Positions 55,935 to 64,000 of a stretch of DNA of 64,000 bases are shown piece after piece. The stretch spans positions 33,902,912 through 33,966,911 of the forward strand of contig OY294067.1 of the NCBI GenBank assembly GCA_958510875.1, in the 5' to 3' direction. Within the stretch, counting starts at the first letter, position 1, and every line of letters begins with the position of its first letter. The notes beneath the pieces are model-generated. The model saw nothing but the letters and a program-made list of their open reading frames with translations. It made no database searches and had not been told where the DNA came from. The translations under genes and the position numbers were made by a program. Source of the stretch: Endomychus coccineus. Its lineage: Eukaryota; Arthropoda; Insecta; Coleoptera; Endomychidae.

Positions 55935-56180
55935 TGTTTCTAGAGAATACGTTACAATGATTGTAATGGTACGTATATTGGCCAAACACTACGAAATATT
56001 ATTATCAGATTCGGAAAACATGTTGCACATCTTGGTTCAGTACCGTTGAAATGAAGGAGCATTTTCCAGTCTACCTTCGATGACGGCATAAACAAAGGTG
56101 TAAATGATAAGGTCGATTGCTTGATCGAAATTTTATGAACGTTCAACAAACGGATTCCATAGAATTCCAATATTGTTCAT
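55935..56180 (+). pseudogene. GIY-YIG endonuclease fragment of a Penelope-like element
   Basis: The plus strand from about 55945 reads RYNDCNGTYIGQTLRNIIIR then FGKHVAHLGSVPLK and a stop. This is the core Y-I-G-Q-T-x-R motif of the GIY-YIG domain, with the catalytic arginine context (R-N-I). The frame continues after the stop with FDDGINKGVNDKVDCLIEIL. No RT portion was recognised upstream, so only the endonuclease end survives. Confidence 0.65.
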
Positions 56181-56879
56181 TGTGAGTAGGTAACTACAGG
56201 AAGGGCTTGTGTGAATAACAATAGTAAAATTGATGTTAGGACGTTTTAAGAACTGTTTGGAGCTATCTAACCTTGAAATATTTGAATCCTCAGTATTAGT
56301 TTTTTACCTAACTATAAAATCATTCAACCTACAATCATCAGTTGCAACAATGAATGTTGATTTTATCATTCATACGTATTATAGTCAATTTGAATTTTCA
56401 CCGAACGTAATTTGTTCTATTGAAGTTTTGTAGAAAAGTATCGGAGGAGCAATATTTGAATTATTGAATAGAAACAGCTATTTCTTGATGGAAGACCATT
56501 CTAGCCCATCTATTACAAATTTGATTCTCAGTAATTTAATGAATAAATGTAAAAATATCACTGTTAGCAAAACTATAGATAGAATTTTTCATTTTGACAG
56601 TTATTTAATTCAGATGTTTCAATTATTTGGAACAGCCAAAATATTATATGAATTATTTCTTCAGATATTGTTGTGTAGTGTAGCTAGGAAATGAAGTATG
56701 GAGGTATTGAACATGCGTTTCAACATTCAGAAATGTTGGTTCTTGCTTCAGATCGAAGTTGTTGGAACGCAAGGCTTATATAATGGTATCTAGAAACCTT
56801 CGTTGTAATGGTGAAATAGGAATGATTTTGGATTCCGAACCGGTGAATTAATACTGTTGGAACGGTATGGTATTACTGC
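56181..56879. other. Unassigned AT-rich sequence
   Basis: No element recognised. A short TTGGTA repeat at about 56893-56912, just to the right, may be the tail of the next LINE. Confidence 0.4.
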
Positions 56880-58160
56880 GCTTGCTTTCTAGTATTGGTA
56901 TTGGTATTGTTTGATATGGTAGCGGGCTCAAGAGAAAGTTCAGTGCACTTGGGTACGTTTTTGAAGGGGTATATAGATACCCACTGCTCGACAGAATCCT
57001 AAGATCCTTTTTGCACTTAGATCTTTTATGTCATTGGCCGTTACGATCACCTGGCCTAGCCAGGTAAACCTGGTTCGAATGAGCGCAGGACATTCACAAA
57101 CAAGTGGCTTGACTACTTTTTTTTTTCCTCGCATCTAATACAGAAGGGAGGGTCGCTTTTCACAACTGTAGTACCCATCAACATATCTAGATCCGCAAAA
57201 TCTTGCTCCGACTCTTGTGTTTCTTTTAGATTCTCTCGACGGTATGACTATCCTTGTGGACAACTTTCTGATACCGACCCTTGCTACGTCGTGGGAAGGT
57301 GTCTACCATCAAGGGTGTCTATTATTCACCCTATTATCTCTTGTGCGATACTATATATCTCCGCCGCTTGTTTAAAAGAGCTCCTACAGGTCTTGTTCAA
57401 GGCCCCCTCTATGTTCGAAAAGGCACCAATGCAGACACCCTTGCACTTCAGCTGTTGCTCTATAAAGCCAACAGCCGAGTGGAGGGCCATCTCGATAGTT
57501 CTTCCCATCTGATAAGCATGCTCTTCCTCGTGAAGGGGGTGATATTTCAGAGGTCTTGGCCTAAGATACAAGTCCACAAGCTGATGTCTTTAACAAAAAT
57601 GACGTACGATTTATAGGCTGGTATTCTTTTACCGTTTACATGGCTCTTCTCACCTACTTTAGAAATGGAGGTCACATTAGTTTTCTTCCACTCCTTGGAG
57701 GTGCATTCTTCCGCAATACAACCCAACAACACCCCAGTCAGCGGAACCAGGATTGAGTCCAGACCCTTCTGCAGAAATATCAGGGTCCGGTAACTTGAAC
57801 GCCTCAAAGGAGTTGGTAGCTCTTCCTACTTTTTCAACATTCATCACTTTTGCTGTCCGAGACCAGTTTCTCTCCTTAAGCTTCCCGGTGGATTGGATGT
57901 CGCTCACACTCTCCCTAAGGCTAATATCCGGGAAACTGACCTTCATTAACAGCTCAAGTGTCTCTTCCGGGGATTTAGTGTAGCCCTCATTTTCCGCAGA
58001 CTAACTCTCCAGTTGCCTGCCAGTATCTTGGTTAGTTTTGCCAGGCCTGGAATGGTCTCAGTTCCAGAGCAAAGATTCTCCCGAAATATTCTTTGAGACT
58101 TCCTCAAGAGGCCCTCATATAGCCTCTGATTGATTTTGTACCGATCCCAGGCCTCCATAG
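56880..58160 (-). pseudogene. Non-LTR retrotransposon with large internal deletion
   Basis: On the minus strand, from 57950, it reads SFPDISLRESVSDIQSTGKL and SFEAFKLPDPDISAEG (the RT entry, where A-P-G-P-D-G is usual). From 57807 it reads FLQKGLDSILVPLTGVLLGC then SKEWKKTNVTSISKVGEK. From 57577 it reads PLKYHPLHEEEHAYQMGRTI, ALHSAVGFIEQQLKCKGV and SNIEGALNKT, motif A without its catalytic aspartate. The sequence then jumps to the C-terminal zinc-knuckle end at 57134-56940: LVCECPALIRTRFTWLGQVI then DLSAKRILGF. Catalytic palm, thumb and RNase H are gone. Confidence 0.8.
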
Positions 58161-59508
58161 TTCTTTCTTTCTAATAATATTACTGGAAATTGTTCATACT
58201 GGAACTAGCTTATTGTTCATAAGTCTGATTCATTCCGTGGTTTCTGTGGGTCTGGAGAATTTCTTATGTTTGCAGATATGGATGATCCGGACGAAATTAA
58301 TCACTGTGAACATAGCAGAGCCACCACTATCCATCCCAATGCATTTCATTGATAATTGATATTATTATCAAAAGTGAACTCTTTGCGTTCAACTGCTATA
58401 TATGATGCATATGAATGAAAGTAATGACATGAACTTTAAGTAACTACACCTTCTCCCTACCTCCATGAATGATTCATAATTTATTCAATACAAATTAATT
58501 AAATATGAATCCTCTCGGACAGCAAGGCAGTAACGAATTTGGTTATTGTGGCAAGACAGCTTTATTCAGAGTTAATACGAGGAAATCCTTTCAACTTGCA
58601 AGGCAAGCCATGTGAACTAGCAGCAGGTGGACTGCAACGGCCGCTTAGCGACACTGCGATATGAATTTTGGATGGCGCAAAACGTGGACTACCAAAGAAT
58701 TTATAGTTTGCAAATTGTATGCTCCACCTAAATGCGGTGAAAAGTATTTCATTTGATACACTCTACAATTGTTAAAATATGCATGTGGCGTTACTCCGCT
58801 TATGGTAAATATTGATGAGCCATCCATTGTCCCAATCGTTTCGAATGAATGAAGATAAATAAAAGAACAGTCTCATACATAACATGCGTTGACCTGGTGA
58901 GCTATTGATGACGTAGAGGGAACTAAGATTGATGAATATGATTGGAACCTGGCCCAATTCATCATTACGAGCACTTTTGGCAACTAGCAATGACTTGTTT
59001 GTGTAGGATGTGTTGTGGATAAGACTTGTGGATTGTAGATATATCATTGAGGGTATACCTCGATTTCTGAAGAACAACGAAATTGAAATTCTTCGACCAA
59101 GGGAAGAAGGTATATCAGAGAAAATATTGCGTTATTCATTGTCCTCAAAAAAGTTGGCATCAGATAGAGGAGAACTTTTAAAGATGATTTATCTTGAAAT
59201 TCTACTCTAAAGAAGATGAAAACTGATCTATCGGACTGCGTCACGTGACTTTTTCTTTCTATGAAAGATGATATTTATTCAGAATAATCTCTTAGAATAA
59301 GAGTAATTGTTTCAATTACAAAAACTTTCACACAGAAAAGATGTTTCTTCCGTAAAAAGTCCTAATCTTTCGTTTGATACTTAAGCGGTTTGACTGATGA
59401 CTTTGGCATCACTTTGGTACAGAAAAAAATCGATTTAAATGAATTAGTATCCTAAATGCTTGAAAATTTGGATACAACAGAAATATTAGCAGCTGTTCTC
59501 ATTATCTG
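58161..59508. other. Unassigned sequence
   Basis: A 66-codon frame at 59010-59210 (with FLKNNEIEILRPREEGISEK) has moderately coding-like composition but no splice or family support. Confidence 0.35.
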
Positions 59509-59581
59509 AAGATGAACAGTGGCGGCTCGAGAATTTTTGAGAGAGGAGGCTGGACATAAGACGTTTTTGTAAAAATATACT

Positions 59582-59902
59582 CTATTCACAGCCTTTTAAC
59601 CTTTGCACAGCGGCCGAACCAGCTACATCAGTGACAAAATTCATTGTTACCCAGCAAGAACCAACGTGGAGGTATAGAGTTTCTCTTGGCAAAAAATTTT
59701 TTTGTTCTTTTTTGTCTTTTTTTTGGATTTGAAATATATTTTCTTTTTTTTGGAATTTTTCATATTTTGTTTTTTTTATTAATTTTATTAACTTTTTTTT
59801 ATATGTTAACGGAATTCTACGGTCTTTAGTTTGCGAAAAATGATCAATAATATTATCAAAAAATGTATCATTTTGTTTTAAGTGTTTTACAATCTTTTTC
59901 AA
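59582..59902 (-). pseudogene. hAT transposase extreme C-terminus
   Basis: The frame contains KHLKQNDTFFDNIIDHFSQT then KDRRIPLTYKKKLIKL, matching the end of the copy-1 frame at 44043-44351. The dimerisation block in front is deleted; the sequence at 59930-60000 joins two distant parts. Confidence 0.75.
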
Positions 59903-60114
59903 TAGATATTAAACTAACATTGTATAAACGATTTTGGCCCATTGTATTTGGCATGTAAGTTTTAATTCGTTTGAATTAAAAAGTAGTTTATAAAACTGAG
60001 GTAAAACTTGTTGCAAATCATTGTCTATCATATATTTTATCATATCGGCGTGACTGTCATAATTCATTGTGCCGTGCTATTTTATCAAAAAATTCATATT
60101 TTAACTAAGTTATC

Positions 60115-60690
60115 TTAAAGTGTATTGGGGAACTCTTTTGAAAAAGATTCGAAAAATCTTTTATTCGTCAAGTCAAAAAACTTCAATTCATGTAAATCGG
60201 AAAATCGAATCTCAATTTGACCTTTAATGGTATCTAAAATTTCATAAAAAAGTTGTTTATAATGTAGTTTCTTGTCTACCAAATTATACGTTTTCCTCCT
60301 TTTCGCGGGAGGAGCCTCATCAGTTGAAAACTTTTCGAATAAAATATTAAAATGAAATTCTGTATCAGAGAAACTTGAAATTTTTACAATGAGATGTTTC
60401 AAACCATCTCTTGAATAAATTATATCAGTGAATTTATGTTGTAAAATTTGAAAAATAAGATCAGTTTGTTCAAATATTAATTTAAAATTATCGAGAAAAA
60501 ACAAAAATTCTTCATTTTCTAAATAAGATTTTAAACCAACAGCAGCATTTAATGAAACCTGATCTGTTGAAAAGCCATCACTGTTTAATACAAAATCAAA
60601 TGTTTCAATTAATTTGTCTTTATTTTTATGGATGGTAAATACTGCAAGTGATGTAAAATTCCATCGAGTTGGAGCATTACAGGGGAATCA
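60115..60690 (-). pseudogene. hAT transposase middle region
   Basis: On the minus strand near 60665 it reads PTRWNFTSLAVFTIHKNKDK then LIETF; T-R-W-[NS] is a conserved block of hAT transposases before the C-terminal half. The sequence continues to the open frame 60504-60115: MFFLDNFKLIFEQTDLIFQI, a basic PPAKRRKTYN stretch and YEILDTIKGQIEIRFSDLHE. The frame ends with SKEFPNTL at 60115. The RNase H-like catalytic residues lie partly outside this piece and the dimerisation region is missing. Confidence 0.8.
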
Positions 60691-61311
60691 ACGATTTTTT
60701 TTTAAACTTCGTCTTGTCAATACTACTATTAGTATTAACAATGATCGATTTTGATAGTTACCTGACATTACTAATCCTTTCAAATCCGGTAAAGGCCGTT
60801 TATTTAAAAGAAACACTTTTATCATATGTTAATTCACTAAATGGATTTTCTAAAAGGCAGCAACTAACTCACTAACACTCATTTTAAATTTACAACAGAC
60901 AACAATCTAACCTTACTTCGCGTGGCGTGACTACACATAAACAAGCACTGACTGACCTACTCAGCAGTCGGCAGAACGCACGTCTCGTATTCCATAGCTT
61001 GCTAGCGGCTGCCGCAGGCTAGCCTCCAGAGGGTGTTGCAATTTTCGCTGATTTACCCAGTTGGCGTTCGGACTGGTCGGGAAAACGGCAACTGCGTTGA
61101 ACAACACATGCTCAGCGTTTGAGATATATAGAGTCTAGCCTCAGGGCGCTGTTGCCAGATTAAAAATAACTACTGAGAACGGGGAATTAATTGTTAAATT
61201 TTAAAAATTATCAGAGGAACAGGAAATAGAATGGAGAATGATCATTAAGATAAATTGGTGAGGAGGCTGAGCCTCCTTAGCCTCCTTCGAGGAGCCGCCA
61301 CTGAAGATGAA

Positions 61312-61864
61312 CATATTTTTGTCGTTAATCCATTCGTGAAAGTTGAAAATCTTTCAGTATACCAGAACTGTAGATTTAAAACAATGGTAAAAACTAAAAG
61401 TCGCAATAGAACATTCAAATTTGAAACGCTTGTGTGAAATCGGAAGAGAAACAACTTTTCTCTATAGAACTTTTTGGAATTAAAACAAATAAGCCTATTT
61501 CAAGCTACTATTCAGAAAACAAATGACTTTTGACTAGTGGAATCGACATGACCTCGTCCAAATAGGTATTTTTTATCTTTTCTAAAGCAAAAAATTATTA
61601 TTTAAAGTTTTTCCCATATGATGCCAACTTTTTGGAGAACACTATATAAAATAATATACTACCAATAGAATAATACAACAAAATTGAAACTGCATAATAT
61701 ACACTCTATGCTCGAATACAATTCTAGCTTTATATCCTTATTTACATCTACATAAACCGTAAACTCACCGAAATCTCAATTCCACAAGTACCGCTGGAAA
61801 GAATAATTTCCATGATTTTCGAGTAACAAAAGAAAATATATTAGTAAATATAATGCAATTTTAT
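61312..61864. other. Unassigned AT-rich sequence
   Basis: Nothing was recognised. Confidence 0.4.
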
Positions 61865-61990
61865 TTTAACTCGATGAACCTCAAGGCTCCATACTGGGTC
61901 CAGTGCGTTTCCTCTTAAATGAGAATGACATATTTTCTGTCGTGGATGAGGGAGACTCCTGGTACGAGGTATCCTTTATAATCACTATTA
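61865..61990 (+). pseudogene. Short non-LTR RT fragment (motif B region)
   Basis: The plus strand reads DEPQGSILGPVRFLLNENDI then FSVVDEG, the P-Q-G-S-x-L-G-P block of non-LTR RTs followed by a degraded I-N-D-I. Neither side continues recognisably. Confidence 0.6.
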
Positions 61991-62584
61991 GCAAACACAA
62001 TCAGAATCTGATGTAATATCTTAATCCTAAATTGTCAAGCATCCAGTGATAATACATTATGAATTTATATGTACCTTCCACATATTAGTAATGCAGCCAA
62101 ACATTTGATGGGTATATTTTTTTGTATTTCAAGATTACAAACCCTTTTCGGGCTTATACATCTTACATTGAATTTCACAAAGGTTGATATGTTAATTGTT
62201 TACAGTTTAGTTTTCATGTTTCATATCAGTGAATAGCAAATGCTCAGAAATATTCAGAAATAGAACTAACATAAGAGCTTGCATGCTACAGAATTAGGTC
62301 AAGCAAGTGAGCTTTCTATATTAAGCGGCAGTCGTATTCCTAACCCCTCTATGTTTCCAACCATGTACAGTTTTCCGTCAGCATACAAGTGCATTGTCAT
62401 AGTACATGATTAAAGTCTTGAGCTACTGAGCTACACGGACATTCAGAGCTATTGATTCCTTTAATGTTTGCAAGGCTGTAATGATCTGATCGGCAACAGT
62501 TTATTTTGGTACTAAACAACATGGCGTTTTTCCTGTTCGAAGCACTGAATCGAATCTTATAACTCACAATAACTATATAATGAC
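61991..62584. other. Unassigned AT-rich sequence
   Basis: Nothing was recognised. Confidence 0.35.
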
Positions 62585-63300
62585 TTCAGTTGAAAAAATT
62601 TGATTTTGTTTACACCGATTTTCGGAAAGCTTTCGACTCAGTACTACATAATTTACTATTATACAAGCTTGAATCTCATGGAATAATGGGACACTTGTTG
62701 TTGTGGTTAAAATGTTACTCCAATAACAGGAGGCAAATTGTTAAGATGAACGGGAGCTCCTCAAAAGTGATGAATCTTATCTCAGGAGTGCCTCAGGGTC
62801 ATCGTTTAGGTTCACTAAATAAATGATTTATAAACAAAAATCAAATTTGATATCCCTTCTATGTTTGCTGATGATTCGAAGATTTATGGAAATATCACTG
62901 ACATAAGTGATTGCTTCCGTTGACAATACGACCTAAAGGCTATAGAACGATGGTGTGCAAAAATTATATGTTAAAAAATGTGTCCAATGTATAACCATAA
63001 CTTTTTCAAAGCAAATCACTAATATCATATTCATATACACTTTAGACCTTTTTGCGCTAAATAGAGTTGATAGTATTACTGACTTGGGAGTCTTGTTTGA
63101 TACTCAACTACGATTTCACTTGCATATTGAGGGAATGCTGAAAATAGCTTTCAGAATGTGTGGATTCTTCAAAAGACAAACCCACGATTTTTAAGTTATA
63201 AATTGCAATATTTTATGATTTAGCTCGTTAATATTTCCCATTCTGGAATACTGCAGCGTTATTTGGAGTGGCATGAACTATGTGAAGTTAATTCCTTGAA
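62585..63300 (+). pseudogene. Non-LTR RT fragment (LINE-C-like)
   Basis: From 62590 it reads FDFVYTDFRKAFDSVLHNLL then LYKLESHGIMGHLLLWLKCY (motif A with its aspartate, FRKAFDS). Next comes LISGVPQGHRLGSLNK (motif B, S to H change). A frame shift follows, then MFADDSKIYGN in another frame near 62860 (FADD catalytic box intact). From 62955 it reads DLFALNRVDSITDLGVLFDT and IAFRMCGFFKRQTHDF. Near 63235 it reads FPILEYCSVIWSGMNYVK. A nearly complete palm and thumb with about three frame breaks; endonuclease and 3' end absent. Confidence 0.82.
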
Positions 63301-63723
63301 ATTCTACCATTGGTTCATTCCAATGGTGATACATACTTACCTGAAACCGAAATGAAACCGCACAATGTATAATGAATAAACTCTTCTTAGCGTTAACCAG
63401 GTACAAAGTATAATTGAACGCGTGTTGTAAATAATGACCATAGTTCTGGAACATTAGGCAACTGTGAAGCTTTCTATTAATCAGACCCGAATCCTACCTA
63501 CGATCTTTCATGCGCTATTCACATATTTCAGCAATATTTATTGCGGGCATCTTAATAAAAATTATTATGGTAAGAAATGGTTGCATCATTATCTCTCAAA
63601 TTTCACCTACATCGAACGTGGGAATGATGCCTACATCTGTTTGGAAGTACAGGATCATGTATGTTTTCATATGAACTTATAGAGATACACTTTTGTTGTT
63701 CCCACACTATTCAAGTCCAAACC
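63301..63723. other. Unassigned sequence
   Basis: Nothing was recognised. Confidence 0.35.
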
Positions 63724-63890
63724 TTATCCGGACTCAATTGTTCTGAACAGTTTTATGCCATCTACAAAGCCAAGTACTTCACATGAGATGACACTAAATA
63801 TGTCATGTATGAATAGTAGAAAAAAGTGAAGGCCCCAAGTTTGAACATTGGGATACCCCAGACCTCGAAGAGATCCTAACAGATTTATAC
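63724..63890 (-). pseudogene. Short non-LTR RT fragment (motifs B-C)
   Basis: The minus strand reads GYPNVQTWGLHFFLLFIHDI then FSVISCEVLGFVDGIKLFRT. The layout matches motif B and the catalytic box of non-LTR RTs, with FVDG in place of FADD, so both a glycine and an aspartate position have changed. The fragment is truncated on both sides, and nothing was recognised between it and the window end. Confidence 0.6.
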
Positions 63891-64000
63891 CCATTATATA
63901 AGACATATTTCTGTCTCTTAATGAGGTAAGATTCAAGAAGTTTCATTATTTTTCAAACAAAATAAATTGATACATTTTATCAAATGCTTTTGAGAATATT

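Larger units (their letters stand above)
59509..61311 (-). mobile_element. hAT element copy 2 (59517-61303) with 8-bp target duplication
   Basis: Ends CAGTGGCGGCTCG at 59517 and CGAGGAGCCGCCACTG finishing at 61303, flanked by the perfect 8-bp repeat AAGATGAA (59509-59516 and 61304-61311). Terminal regions are nearly identical to copy 1. It retains a middle transposase section that copy 1 lacks, but has lost the dimerisation block (a jump near 59970) and the N-terminal zinc finger. Non-autonomous. Confidence 0.95.

Noticed and set aside
59010..59210. 66-codon open frame with FLKNNEIEILRPREEG
   Set aside because: No family recognised, no splice-site support, and length is within chance expectation for AT-rich DNA.

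Overview
This is a non-coding, repeat-dense stretch of an animal nuclear genome, almost certainly an insect. It is AT-rich and has no operon-like gene packing. It carries insect-type transposable elements: mariner, hAT, an IS630/Tc1-type element, several non-LTR retrotransposon families, Penelope-like elements and an env-bearing gypsy retroelement. I cannot fix the order; a beetle is only a guess. No rRNA, tRNA or CRISPR was recognised. Almost every recognisable protein is a broken transposon protein. The family labels LINE-A, B and C are local to this report.

Layout. 1-10440 is one satellite array. Its ~683-bp unit is a dimer of two related monomers, arranged in a higher-order repeat of nine dimers (6143 bp) and decaying at its right edge. 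10916-13760 is a LINE-A insertion with an inverted 5' part, itself interrupted by a 1735-bp inverted-repeat element. 14630-17245 holds further LINE pieces and a gag-like fragment. 17897-18149 is a complete MITE with a perfect 8-bp target duplication. 18310-24840 is the wreck of a minus-strand gypsy element (RT/RNase H, integrase, F-type envelope), split by a LINE-B copy and a rearranged IS630/Tc1-type transposon. 24895-26799 has another LINE-A copy and a 975-bp near-palindromic element.

27630-31673 contains a Penelope-like element with a GIY-YIG domain and a LINE-B copy with target duplications. 33480-39620 contains LINE-A, a ~300-bp repeat array with a nested palindromic insert, and another LINE with RNase H. 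41225-45562 contains LINE-C and a complete-ended hAT element that carries a Penelope-derived 207-bp palindrome. 49375-53187 has LINE-A, a Penelope-like fragment and a full-ended mariner. 53289-63890 has a long hairpin, a second MITE, Penelope and LINE fragments, and a second hAT copy.

Possible host gene. Three plus-strand segments (14203-14304, 34864-34923 and 40479-40624 or 40733-40914) are open, look coding, have consensus-like splice sites and share phase 1. They may be exons of one host gene whose introns are filled by the transposons. I do not recognise the protein.

Most notable observations: a CENP-B-box-like motif in only one of the two alternating satellite monomers; the very recent nine-dimer duplication; a hAT pair in which one copy shows the empty site of the Penelope insertion in the other; and the phase-consistent exon chain.
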